Shown in pieces: positions 25,353 to 34,285 of a stretch of DNA of 64,000 nucleotides. Below the pieces are notes generated by a model. It had not been told where the DNA came from. It ran no database searches and saw nothing but the letters and a program-made list of their open reading frames with translations. The position numbers were made by a program, and so were the translations under genes. The stretch comes from Gammaproteobacteria bacterium. GTDB lineage: Bacteria; Pseudomonadota; Gammaproteobacteria; Xanthomonadales; Marinicellaceae. Numbering within the stretch: position 1 is the first letter of the stretch; each line of letters begins with the position of its first letter. The DNA is taken from the NCBI GenBank assembly GCA_024280395.1, contig JAJRQG010000121.1, forward strand, positions 1-64,000, in the 5' to 3' direction.

Positions 25353-25796
25353 ATGAAAGAAATAATACAGAAATTAAGAAAAGCAAAAATGGCACATAAA
25401 AGATGGGTAGGACATGCATCTGCACTGATAGAAGGCATTCCCATAGAGAAAGATCAAGTTCCCATCAATTATACCGATTGTGCTTTCGGAAGTTGGTATT
25501 ACGATGAAGGCCAAAATCTATCTAGTTTACAGGAGTACAAAAATATAGAAGATCCACATACAAAATTGCATGTAATTTATATGGAAATATTTAAGATTTT
25601 GTTTGAAAAGAAGAAAGTATCCTTTTTTGGGAAATTAATTGGAAAATCAGCCACAATCAGTGAGGCAGACAAACAATTAGCCAGAGCCAAATTTAGAACA
25701 TTAGAAGAGGTTTCTAAAAGTATCGTCAATAAATTAGACACTTTAGAAGCCAAATTAAAACAGCTAGGGGAGCAAGAGGTAGCGAAACTGTTGTGA
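25353..25796 (+). CDS. stand-alone CZB (chemoreceptor zinc-binding) domain protein
   Basis: A 147-residue soluble helical protein. It matches the CZB zinc-binding four-helix domain (PF13682-like): HKRWVGHA near residues 15-22, the signature cysteine in CAFGSWYYDEGQ (about 48-59), and HTKLHVIY (about 74-81), together the H/C/H/H zinc set. CZB domains usually hang on chemoreceptors or diguanylate cyclases and respond to zinc or oxidants such as HOCl. Here no output domain is fused, so it would act on a partner. A leader of about 130 bases separates it from the hydrolase gene, so it probably has its own promoter. Confidence 0.85.
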   Translation: MKEIIQKLRKAKMAHKRWVGHASALIEGIPIEKDQVPINYTDCAFGSWYYDEGQNLSSLQEYKNIEDPHTKLHVIYMEIFKILFEKKKVSFFGKLIGKSATISEADKQLARAKFRTLEEVSKSIVNKLDTLEAKLKQLGEQEVAKLL

Positions 25797-25964
25797 ATCA
25801 ATGCTATTCCTAATGTATGAATTTAGTTATTAAATATCCTTTTAAATAGTTCACTAACGTAAATATCAGGGTTCAACTTTTCTTTTCAGAGCAAGAAAAT
25901 ATATAAAAACCAACACTAAGCCTGTATAATCGCGGGCTTTCTAGTATTCAATAAATTTAAAATT

Positions 25965-27563
25965 ATGATAGTTACAGCAAATATTGGCATCCAATTTGGT
26001 TCTAAACCACTTTTCGAAAACATTTCCATGAAATTCGGCAATGGCAATCGCTATGGTTTGATTGGCGCCAATGGTTGTGGTAAATCAACCTTGATGAAAA
26101 TCATCACCGGTGAGTTAAAAGCCTCAACAGGAACAGTTTCTTTTGATGAAAATGATAAGGTAGGTGTCTTGGGTCAAGATCAGTATGCTTTTGAGGAATA
26201 TTCTGTATTGGATACGGTGATCATGGGCGATAAAGCTTTGTGGGCAATTAAGGAAGAGCGAGATCGTATTTACAACCTACCTGAAATGTCAGATGAAGAT
26301 GGCATTAAAGTAGCCGATTTAGAAACTGAATTTGCAGAGATGGATGGCTATTCTGCAGAAGCACGTGCTGGCGAGTTATTAATGGGTTTGGAAATTGAAG
26401 AAGATCAACATTACGGACTGATGAGTGAAGTAGCTCCTGGTTGGAAATTGCGTGTATTGTTGGCACAAGTTTTGTTCTCTAATCCTGATTTCTTATTGCT
26501 TGATGAGCCAACCAATAACTTGGATATCAACACGATTCGCTGGTTGGAAGATACACTTAACTCACGTAAAGCGACCATGATTATTATCTCACATGATAGA
26601 CATTTCTTAAATTCAGTTTGTACCCACATGGCTGATTTAGATTATGGTGCATTGCGCTTGTTCCCTGGAAATTATGATCAATACATGACTGCTGCAACAC
26701 AATACAAAGAAAAATTGCAATCAGAAAATGCTAAAATGAAAACGCAAATTTCTGATTTAAAACAATTTGTTAGCAGATTTTCGGCCAATGCATCTAAAGC
26801 AAAACAAGCCACCTCAAGGCAAAAACAATTGGATAAAATCCAATTACATCACATCAAACCATCTTCTCGTGTCAATCCATATATCGTATTTGAAATGGAG
26901 AAAAAACTATTCCGAAATGCCATTAGTATTAAAGATATGAGCAAAGGATTTGATGGAATTAAATTGTTTAAGGATTTAAGCTTTACTCTTGAAGTGGGTG
27001 AACGACTGGCTATCATAGGAGCCAATGGCGTGGGTAAAACTACGTTATTGAATGTTATGACTGAATCTATTGAGCCAGATTCTGGCTCAGTTAAATGGTC
27101 AGAAAACAGTAATGTTGCCTATTTCAAACAAGACAATATTGCCGAGTTCAAAGAAAACATCACAGCTTTTGATTGGATGATGCAGTTCAAGCATAAAGAT
27201 GATGACGAACAGGCTGTACGCAGTGTGATGGGCCGTTTATTGTTTTCAAAAGAAGATTCTCGCAAGAAATTAAATGTTCTATCGGGTGGTGAAAAAGGCC
27301 GCATGATGTTTGGTAAAATTATGCTACAAAAACCAAACATTCTATTTATGGATGAGCCAACCAATCACTTGGATATGGAATCTATTGAATCATTGAATTT
27401 AGCCTTAGAAAATTATGAAGGCACTTTAATCTTTGTCTCTCACGATAGACAGTTTGTATCCTCGATTGCTACCCGCATTAAAGAAATCGATAATGGAAAA
27501 GTTATTGATCATCGTGGTACTTATCATGAATATTTGGTTAAACAAGGGGTGCTTAACTCTTAA
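25965..27563 (+). CDS. ybiT: ABC-F family ribosome-associated ATPase
   Basis: A 532-residue ABC-F protein with two ATPase domains and no membrane segments. It matches E. coli YbiT nearly throughout: [14 protein letters not shown] (Walker A 1), [19 protein letters not shown] (Walker B 1), [13 protein letters not shown] (Walker A 2), LSGGEKGRM (signature 2) and [15 protein letters not shown] (Walker B 2). A linker of the P-site tRNA-interacting type lies between them (about 245-300). ABC-F proteins rescue or tune stalled ribosomes at the E site. It has a TGTATAAT-like -10 at 25923-25930, 35 bases before the ATG, so it probably starts its own transcript. Confidence 0.95.
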   Translation: MIVTANIGIQFGSKPLFENISMKFGNGNRYGLIGANGCGKSTLMKIITGELKASTGTVSFDENDKVGVLGQDQYAFEEYSVLDTVIMGDKALWAIKEERDRIYNLPEMSDEDGIKVADLETEFAEMDGYSAEARAGELLMGLEIEEDQHYGLMSEVAPGWKLRVLLAQVLFSNPDFLLLDEPTNNLDINTIRWLEDTLNSRKATMIIISHDRHFLNSVCTHMADLDYGALRLFPGNYDQYMTAATQYKEKLQSENAKMKTQISDLKQFVSRFSANASKAKQATSRQKQLDKIQLHHIKPSSRVNPYIVFEMEKKLFRNAISIKDMSKGFDGIKLFKDLSFTLEVGERLAIIGANGVGKTTLLNVMTESIEPDSGSVKWSENSNVAYFKQDNIAEFKENITAFDWMMQFKHKDDDEQAVRSVMGRLLFSKEDSRKKLNVLSGGEKGRMMFGKIMLQKPNILFMDEPTNHLDMESIESLNLALENYEGTLIFVSHDRQFVSSIATRIKEIDNGKVIDHRGTYHEYLVKQGVLNS

Positions 27564-27577
27564 GTGGCAAGCTAAAA

Positions 27578-28567
27578 TTGAAATTCAAAAACGTAAAGCA
27601 AATAAAATTTTCAACTAAAAGGTTGATTTTTATACTGGTCATTATTTTCTATTCGAATCTCTCTCTAGCATGGAATGCTGCAGGTCATCATCTAATGGCT
27701 GCAATTGCTTGGGATTTATTGTCAGTCCAGCAACAAGATTATTGGGCTGACATACTTGAACACCATCCACGTTTTAAGAAGGATTTTGAAAAAAACATCC
27801 CAAAATTCGTTAGAAAAAACCCAGAAACCTATAAAGAGTGGATATTTCGTCGAGCATCAACATGGCCAGATATTGCCAGAGGAATTCCCGCCAAGCAAAG
27901 AGATAAATTCCATCATAGTAATTGGCACTATATCAACTACCCCTTATTTTTAGATAAAAAAGTTAATACTAAATTTCTTAATCGCAGTACCAAATGGAAG
28001 GGTAAATTTAACAATAATCTAAATATCATTCAAGCCATCAAAGGCAATTTAGCAGTATTATCTAAGCAAGGCTCAACCAAGAAAGAAAAAGCCCTGGCAC
28101 TGTCTTGGGTGCTACACTTGGTTGGAGATGCTCACCAACCATTGCACAGTACCGCCTTATTCTCTGAAAAATATTTTAAGAAAGGCGATCGCGGAGGCAA
28201 TTCAATAAAGATTTCTGGACAAGGTCATATTACTAATTTGCACTGGTATTGGGACTCTAGGTTAGACACAACCACTTCATTTAGAATCATTGAATTAAAA
28301 GCAAAAAAGATCAGTGATAGCAATCAAATCATTGGTAAAAAACAACCCATTAAACGTTGGTTGAAAAATTCCCATGAGGTCGCCAAACACTATGTCTATA
28401 CACAGATTCTATTGAGTTCACTTGCAACCCATGAAAAACAAAAAGAACCCCAGCCAACGGTGAATATATCTAACGATTATGACAAACAAGCCAGAGAAAA
28501 AGCGAAAATACAAATTTTCAATGCAGGCCATCAACTGGCAACTATTTTAAATAATATCCACCCTTAA
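27578..28567 (+). CDS. exported S1/P1-type nuclease
   Basis: A zinc-dependent nuclease of the S1/P1 family cleaving single-stranded nucleic acid. After a signal peptide ending SLA the mature protein would begin with W, whose amino group is a zinc ligand in the family, then NAAGHHLMAAIAWDLL. Other ligands: the ASTWPDIAR segment, HYINYPL, and WVLHLVGDAHQPLHS with HWYWDSRLD. At about 300 mature residues it has the family size. The start is not an ATG: TTG at 27578 gives the basic region plus hydrophobic core, with TTG 27623 as an alternative. It starts 14 bases after ybiT. Location: periplasm or outside. Confidence 0.88.
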   Translation: MKFKNVKQIKFSTKRLIFILVIIFYSNLSLAWNAAGHHLMAAIAWDLLSVQQQDYWADILEHHPRFKKDFEKNIPKFVRKNPETYKEWIFRRASTWPDIARGIPAKQRDKFHHSNWHYINYPLFLDKKVNTKFLNRSTKWKGKFNNNLNIIQAIKGNLAVLSKQGSTKKEKALALSWVLHLVGDAHQPLHSTALFSEKYFKKGDRGGNSIKISGQGHITNLHWYWDSRLDTTTSFRIIELKAKKISDSNQIIGKKQPIKRWLKNSHEVAKHYVYTQILLSSLATHEKQKEPQPTVNISNDYDKQAREKAKIQIFNAGHQLATILNNIHP

Positions 28568-28600
28568 CTCTGTGACTTTTGGCACGGTAATTCACAGAGT
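28567..28600. repeat. 9-bp inverted repeat before the aminopeptidase gene
   Basis: ACTCTGTGA (28567-28575) is perfectly complementary to TCACAGAGT (28592-28600) over a 16-base gap. It begins at the nuclease stop codon. No T-run follows, so it is either a weak terminator stem or a protein-binding site; I cannot decide. Confidence 0.55.
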
Positions 28601-28644
28601 AAATAGTATAGAATACTGGTCAATTAAATTAGGTCTACTCTCTC

Positions 28645-31389
28645 ATGAAGAAAACTCTACTTTTCGCCTTAATCATTGTAATATCAGCTTGTCAACAATC
28701 TGAACAACCTGAGCCATCTATAACAAACGAAACTGCCGAAGTTAAAGATTCAAACCAAACGGCCAGACCTATTCCAAAAGGACAGTTATCGAAAGATATC
28801 GTACCAAGTCATATTACTTTAGAACTAACCATTGTTCCTGATGATGAGTATTTCATGGGAAAAACCACTATTTCTGCAACCATCAATAAAACTCAAAACA
28901 GTTATTATATTCATGGAAACTTGTTAAGTGTTGGTTCAGTCGAAATCAAAACTTCCACAGGCGAGTTAATAGAAGGAGAATACAAACAAGTCGATGACAG
29001 CGGAATCGCAAAAATCACGTTTCCAAAAATCATTGAAACTGGCGACATCAAACTCACCATAGACTACAGGGCCAAGTTCAATGAATCACTTGAAGGCTTA
29101 TACCGCGTTAAAGATGGCGAGATCAATTATGCTTTTACCCAGTTTGAATCCATTTCTGCACGCTTGGCTTTTCCTGGGTTTGATGAACCAGCATTTAAAG
29201 TGCCTTTTGATGTTAGCTTGATTGTTAAAGAAGATCACGTGGCAATTGCCAATACTCCCGTTAAAAAAACAACACAACTGCCCAATGGCATGAAGAAAAT
29301 CACATACATGACTTCAAAACCCTTACCTGCCTATTTGGTGGCTTTTGCAGTGGGTGAGTTTGATGTTGTTAAATGGGAAGATTTGCCCATAACTCAAGTC
29401 AGAAACAGAACTGTGCCTCTATCTGGTTTCGCTACCAAAGGCAAAGGTGTGAAGCTAAAGTATGCATTACAACATACAAAGGAAATTCTTGAAAGCTTAG
29501 AAAACTATTTTCAAATACCTTACCCCTATCTTAAATTGGACATTGTTGCTGTTCCTGATTTCAGTGCTGGGGCCATGGAAAATGCGGGTTTGATTACTTA
29601 TCGAGAGCAACTACTATTACTAGATGATGACTCTTCACAAGATCAAAAACGCAGATACATGATGGTACATGCCCATGAATTGGCTCACCAATGGTTTGGA
29701 AACTTGGTCACGCCTAATTGGTGGAATGACATTTGGTTAAATGAAGCCTTTGCTACCTGGATGTCATATACTGCTTTACAAAACACCTATCCGGACCAAG
29801 GTTTCGACCAAAGTATTATCAGTCGTTCACAAGGTGCGATGGCAAGTGATTCATTAATCTCTGCTCGTCAAATTAGACAACCGATAAAAAGCAATCACGA
29901 CATAAGCTCTGCCTTTGATGGCATTACTTATTCTAAGGGTGCTGGCGTATTAGAAATGATAAATCAGTTTTTAACACCACAACAGTTCAGAAATGGCATC
30001 CACGATTACATGACCCAATTTGCTTTTAAAAACGCCAATGCCGATGATTTCATTCACGCCATTAGTAATGCCTCTCAAAACATTCCTGCAGACTTAATCA
30101 AGTCTGCCATTAATAGCTTTTTAGAACAACCTGGCATCCCTTATCTCAACATACAAAGCAGTTGTAATGATGGCATCAATAAAATCGCTTTAATACAAAG
30201 CCGTTATTTGCCCTTGGGTTCAAAGGGAACCTCTGATAGTACATGGAAAATACCGGCCTGTTTTTCCTATGAAATTGATGGAAAAAAATACAAAGATTGT
30301 GAAATCATCGATCAAAAGCAACAAGAATTCAACCTTTCAGGCAAAGGATGTGCTCAGTTTATTTTACCCAACGCGAATGGCTCGGGATATTATCGATATG
30401 CATTAAACGCTGACAATTGGAGTAATTTATATAAAAATTTAAGTCAATTGAGCACCAATGAATCCATTTCTTTGAATGACAGTTTTAGCGCTTCTGTTAA
30501 CAATGGTTCAGTTAAGTTCTCAACCTTAATGCAAGTCGCTCCTATTATTGTTCAATCAAATCAAGACAATATTGCGACTGCTCCCATGTCCATGATAATC
30601 CATATGAAAAAGAAAGTAGCAAGTACTGTTGCCGACAAACAAAAACTGTCACAAATAGCCAATAACCTCTATTCAATACAATTGCAACGACTGGGTTTCC
30701 AAGCCAAAACCAATGACACTGTAGAAGACACAAAACTGCGCTCTTCGGTTATTGAATTTTTAGCCGATATTGGAAAAAATAAATCTTTAAGAGCCAAGTT
30801 AACCAAAATGGCTTATATCTACTCTGGTTATAATACAGATGGAAAATTGCATGAAGATTTGGTTGATCTCAACCTGTTACTATTGGCATTAAATATAGCT
30901 GTAGAAGATTCAAATCAGAAATTTACCGACCATTTAATTAAATTATTCGATCAATCCAATGATGGTACCATTCGTGGCCGCCTTCTTTCTGCCATTTCAG
31001 CTTCCAAAAACCCGAAATTTATCAAACAACTGTATGATTGGATTCTTTCAGAAAGATTAAGAGACAATGAAATTTACACCATACTTTTTACTCAAATTGC
31101 AGATGTACAGAAACAAGCCGGTATGTGGCAATGGGTTCAGGATAACTTTGAGCCTTTTAAAAACAGAGTCCCCATTTGGAGACAAGGAAGGTTACCATCT
31201 ATAGGTTCTGAATTTTGTTCACTAGAAAAGAAACAAGAGATATTAGATTTTTTCAATCCAATCATAGAAAACCTTTCAGGTGGCCCAAGAATATTGGCAC
31301 AGACCACTGAAAATATTGATTTGTGTATTGCAAAATTGGCACACGACAAACCTGAATTAAAAGCTTATTTGAATAGTGTTAAGCTCTAG
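28645..31389 (+). CDS. M1-family aminopeptidase, lipoprotein
   Basis: A 914-residue zinc aminopeptidase. The signal peptide ends in ISAC-QQ, a lipobox, so the enzyme is probably anchored in the membrane facing the periplasm. The N-terminal beta saddle domain precedes the exopeptidase motif GAMEN (309-313) and the zinc motif H344-E-L-A-H348, with the third ligand E367 in NEAFATW and a catalytic tyrosine in ITYSKGAGVLEM. The C-terminal part (about 560-914) is helical as in ERAP/PepN-type proteins. Substrate residue preference is not predictable here. The gene ends 11 bases inside the convergent paaH-like gene. Confidence 0.94.
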   Translation: MKKTLLFALIIVISACQQSEQPEPSITNETAEVKDSNQTARPIPKGQLSKDIVPSHITLELTIVPDDEYFMGKTTISATINKTQNSYYIHGNLLSVGSVEIKTSTGELIEGEYKQVDDSGIAKITFPKIIETGDIKLTIDYRAKFNESLEGLYRVKDGEINYAFTQFESISARLAFPGFDEPAFKVPFDVSLIVKEDHVAIANTPVKKTTQLPNGMKKITYMTSKPLPAYLVAFAVGEFDVVKWEDLPITQVRNRTVPLSGFATKGKGVKLKYALQHTKEILESLENYFQIPYPYLKLDIVAVPDFSAGAMENAGLITYREQLLLLDDDSSQDQKRRYMMVHAHELAHQWFGNLVTPNWWNDIWLNEAFATWMSYTALQNTYPDQGFDQSIISRSQGAMASDSLISARQIRQPIKSNHDISSAFDGITYSKGAGVLEMINQFLTPQQFRNGIHDYMTQFAFKNANADDFIHAISNASQNIPADLIKSAINSFLEQPGIPYLNIQSSCNDGINKIALIQSRYLPLGSKGTSDSTWKIPACFSYEIDGKKYKDCEIIDQKQQEFNLSGKGCAQFILPNANGSGYYRYALNADNWSNLYKNLSQLSTNESISLNDSFSASVNNGSVKFSTLMQVAPIIVQSNQDNIATAPMSMIIHMKKKVASTVADKQKLSQIANNLYSIQLQRLGFQAKTNDTVEDTKLRSSVIEFLADIGKNKSLRAKLTKMAYIYSGYNTDGKLHEDLVDLNLLLLALNIAVEDSNQKFTDHLIKLFDQSNDGTIRGRLLSAISASKNPKFIKQLYDWILSERLRDNEIYTILFTQIADVQKQAGMWQWVQDNFEPFKNRVPIWRQGRLPSIGSEFCSLEKKQEILDFFNPIIENLSGGPRILAQTTENIDLCIAKLAHDKPELKAYLNSVKL

Positions 31390-32875
31390 CTCTTAACCAA
31401 GGCGAAACCCTATAACGATCATCACCAAACCATTGATGTAGATTATCTAGGGTTTCGACCACATGTTCAATACCAATAATATTGGCCCATGCCAATAAAC
31501 CAATGGGATAATTCACCCCTTTTTGCATGGCCAAATCGACATCGTTTTCATTACACACCCCATTTTCAATGGCATCTCCAGCCTCATTAATAAGCAAACA
31601 GACTGTTCGCATTACAATTAATGCTGGCAAGTCTTCACAGACCAGCACTTGTTTATTTAATACTTGGAACATACCAACAATATGATTCTTAGTATCAACG
31701 GGACACTGCGAATCAAAAGAAATATGAATGATTGGACACTGTTTATAATCTAACATCAAATCAACTTGTGCCAAATATTTTTGATCATTGGATTCAACTC
31801 TTTGATTACAGGTTTGTCCATTGCTTAAATATAGGGCGCATTCTCCCACTTGAATACTTGGACCTCCTTCATGCTCAGTGGCAACAAAATATTTGCTGGA
31901 TTTTATGGCTTGTTCAATTGAGTACAAAGGTGTTTTTTCTTTGCTCAAACTAACAAACTTGGGTGCTTTGTGTTGAGCTTGATAGTTTACAGTAGGTTTT
32001 TCAGAGCCATCGTATTTATAAAATCCTTCGCCTGTTTTCTTGCCCAATAAATTAGCCGATACCATTTCACTTTGAATCAATGAAGGACGATAACGCGCAT
32101 CATAGTACATACTTTTAAATACGGTTTTGCTAACCGATAGATTAATGTCCATGCCAATTAAATCCATCAAAGTAAATGGCCCCATCCTAAAACCAGCCGA
32201 GGTCATCAATGCATCCATCGTTTGAGGATTAGATACTTGTTCCTGAAGTATTTTTAAGGCTTCACCATAAAAGGGTCTAGCTACTCGATTAACTATAAAA
32301 CCGGGAGAAGATTTGGCTAAAACAGCTGTTTTATGCCAAAAATCACACAGTGCAACACCATCATTCAAGCTGGTCTGAGAAGACCTCAATCCAGCAACAA
32401 CTTCTACCAATTGCATCACAGGTGCGGGGTTAAAGAAATGTAAGCCAATCATGTTTTCAGGTTTATTTAAACTGGCAGCAATGGCTGTTATTGAAATGGA
32501 AGAGGTATTACTAGCAAACAATGTGTTTTCATTGCATAATTCTTCTAAGTCTTTGAAAAGGCTTTGTTTTATTTCCAATTTTTCGACAATGGCTTCGATC
32601 ACCAGTTGACTAGCTGATAATTGATTCAACTCTGAAATCACAACAATATTGTCTATTATTTGTTGTCTAAACTCTGGTTTGATTTTCCCTCGTTCAACAC
32701 GCGATAATAGTCGATTTGCCATTGTTTGTTTAGCTGAATTGGCAAATTCATGGTTCAAATCGAACAAGAAAACCTGATGCCCGTGACTTGCAGCCACTTC
32801 GGCAATACCAATGCCCATGGTGCCTGCACCAATCACTCCAATATTTTTAAACTTGTTTAACACCTGATTTAACAA
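31379..32875 (-). CDS. paaH: 3-hydroxyacyl-CoA dehydrogenase, PaaH type
   Basis: An NAD-dependent 3-hydroxyacyl-CoA dehydrogenase of 498 residues with two 3HCDH C-terminal units. The N-terminal Rossmann motif is GVIGAGTMGIGIAEVAASHGH (first 20 residues shown are the core), followed by FASNTSSISIT, GLHFFNPAPVMQLVEVV and the PGFIVNRVARPFYGEAL block. The second unit contains GVNYPIGLLAW. Length and layout match 3-hydroxyadipyl-CoA dehydrogenase of phenylacetate degradation. The ATG overlaps the end of the paaG-like gene by seven bases. Without the ring-opening genes nearby, a more general acyl-CoA role remains possible. Confidence 0.85.
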   Translation of the reverse strand: MLNQVLNKFKNIGVIGAGTMGIGIAEVAASHGHQVFLFDLNHEFANSAKQTMANRLLSRVERGKIKPEFRQQIIDNIVVISELNQLSASQLVIEAIVEKLEIKQSLFKDLEELCNENTLFASNTSSISITAIAASLNKPENMIGLHFFNPAPVMQLVEVVAGLRSSQTSLNDGVALCDFWHKTAVLAKSSPGFIVNRVARPFYGEALKILQEQVSNPQTMDALMTSAGFRMGPFTLMDLIGMDINLSVSKTVFKSMYYDARYRPSLIQSEMVSANLLGKKTGEGFYKYDGSEKPTVNYQAQHKAPKFVSLSKEKTPLYSIEQAIKSSKYFVATEHEGGPSIQVGECALYLSNGQTCNQRVESNDQKYLAQVDLMLDYKQCPIIHISFDSQCPVDTKNHIVGMFQVLNKQVLVCEDLPALIVMRTVCLLINEAGDAIENGVCNENDVDLAMQKGVNYPIGLLAWANIIGIEHVVETLDNLHQWFGDDRYRVSPWLRARA

Positions 32876-33657
32876 CCTTTAAAACGGGGTTTTCTTTTTT
32901 CTCCAAAGGCATCAACACCTTCTTTAAAATCATGACTCAAACCCATTATTCTTTGTACATCTCGTTCGGCATCCAGTTGCTCATCATAGGTATTGCTGTA
33001 TGATTTTTCTAAAAGCTCTTTGGTATTGGCTAGTGCCAAAGTTGGTCGTGCTGCAACAGTTTTGACCAATTGCTCAACCGCATCAAAGAATTCATCATCA
33101 GCATAACTGGCATAAATCATTCCCATATTTACAGCATCATTGGCCTTAACAGGTATAGCCAACATGGTTAGTGCCTTGGCACGTGCAAGTCCAACCAATT
33201 TAGGCAATATCCAACTGCCATTGCAATCAGGCACCAATCCCACTTGAGAGAATGACTGAATAAAACTGGCAGATTCGGTGGCCACCACAATGTCACAATT
33301 CAAAGCTATATTAGCACCAGCGCCAGCGGCTACACCGTTGACTGCACAAACAATCGGTGTGCGAATGGTTTTTAATATTCTTAGATTGGTGTTGTACCCT
33401 TTCTCCAAAGTTTCACCTAAGTCCATTGGTTTGTCAGTTTTACGTTCTCCTAGGTCTTGTCCAGCACAAAATCCTCGCCCTGCTCCAGTAATCAAAACAC
33501 AACGCAAATCATCGTTACGGGAAATGATTTTGAGTATTTGATAAAACTCATCGTGCATGGTTTTAGAAAAAGCATTCAATCTATCTGGGCGATTCAATTC
33601 AATGGTGGCAATATCGTTTTTAATAGACAAATTAATTGTTTTATAAGTCATATTCAC
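32869..33657 (-). CDS. paaG: enoyl-CoA hydratase/isomerase, PaaG type
   Basis: A crotonase-fold protein of 262 residues. It has the oxyanion-hole motifs GRGFCAGQDLGER (about 60-72) and NGVAAGAGANIALNCDIVVA (about 104-123), then FSQVGLVPDCNGSWILPKLVG with the acidic residue D. The AGQDLxxR and PDCxGSW words are those of PaaG, 1,2-epoxyphenylacetyl-CoA isomerase. It overlaps the paaH-like gene, making a two-gene unit on the minus strand. It is divergent from paaY with a 39-bp gap that must hold both promoters. Confidence 0.85.
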   Translation of the reverse strand: MNMTYKTINLSIKNDIATIELNRPDRLNAFSKTMHDEFYQILKIISRNDDLRCVLITGAGRGFCAGQDLGERKTDKPMDLGETLEKGYNTNLRILKTIRTPIVCAVNGVAAGAGANIALNCDIVVATESASFIQSFSQVGLVPDCNGSWILPKLVGLARAKALTMLAIPVKANDAVNMGMIYASYADDEFFDAVEQLVKTVAARPTLALANTKELLEKSYSNTYDEQLDAERDVQRIMGLSHDFKEGVDAFGEKRKPRFKGC

Positions 33658-33696
33658 AATTTGTTATTTAGGTGGTTAAAGATTATACTAGTTTGC

Positions 33697-34284
33697 ATGA
33701 AAAATATCTATGAAATTGATGGTGTAAAACCCGTGATTGACCCAAGTAGTTATGTACATCCAACTGCAGTTATCATTGGCTCTGTACAAATTGGAAAAAA
33801 TTGTTATATAGGCCCCAATGCATCAGTACGTGGCGATTATGGCACTATAATCTTCGAAAATGGCGTTAATTTCCAAGATGGATGTATAGCACATGGTTTC
33901 CCTAATGGAATTACTCTAATTAAAGAAAACGGGCATATTTCACATGGTGCTGTAATTCACGGCTGTACAATTGGTAAAAATACAATGGTTGGCATCCAGT
34001 CGGTCATCATGGACAATGCACACATTGGAGATGAATGCATGATAGCTGCCTTGTCTTACATCAAACCAAATTTTAAAGCCCCAAACCGCTCAATTGTTGC
34101 AGGAATACCGGCTGTTGTTAAACGTCAAGTAACCGATAAGGAAATACAATGGAAATCAGGTGGCACTAAACTCTACCAACAACTGACCCAAAGAAGTTTA
34201 GCATCTTTGAAAAGTTGTAAACCTTTAACAGATAACTCCCTACAAAAGAAGCTGAACATAAAAAACTTTAAACCACTCAAGTAA
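33697..34284 (+). CDS. paaY: gamma carbonic anhydrase-like hexapeptide protein, PaaY type
   Basis: A left-handed beta-helix protein of 195 residues with hexapeptide repeats. The zinc histidines of the gamma-class carbonic anhydrase fold appear in CIAHGFP, GHISHGAVIHGC. PaaY is a thioesterase that removes dead-end CoA esters in phenylacetate catabolism, and the C-terminal tail (KWKSGGTKLYQQL-like, here EIQWKSGGTKLYQQLTQRS) is shared with PaaY. I start at ATG 33697; a longer open frame upstream runs antisense through paaG and is not credited. Position divergent from paaG-paaH supports the naming. Confidence 0.88.
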   Translation: MKNIYEIDGVKPVIDPSSYVHPTAVIIGSVQIGKNCYIGPNASVRGDYGTIIFENGVNFQDGCIAHGFPNGITLIKENGHISHGAVIHGCTIGKNTMVGIQSVIMDNAHIGDECMIAALSYIKPNFKAPNRSIVAGIPAVVKRQVTDKEIQWKSGGTKLYQQLTQRSLASLKSCKPLTDNSLQKKLNIKNFKPLK

Positions 34285-34285
34285 G

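Noticed and set aside
33457-33696. 80-codon N-terminal extension of paaY
   Set aside because: It is antisense to paaG and precedes the well-conserved PaaY start at 33697.
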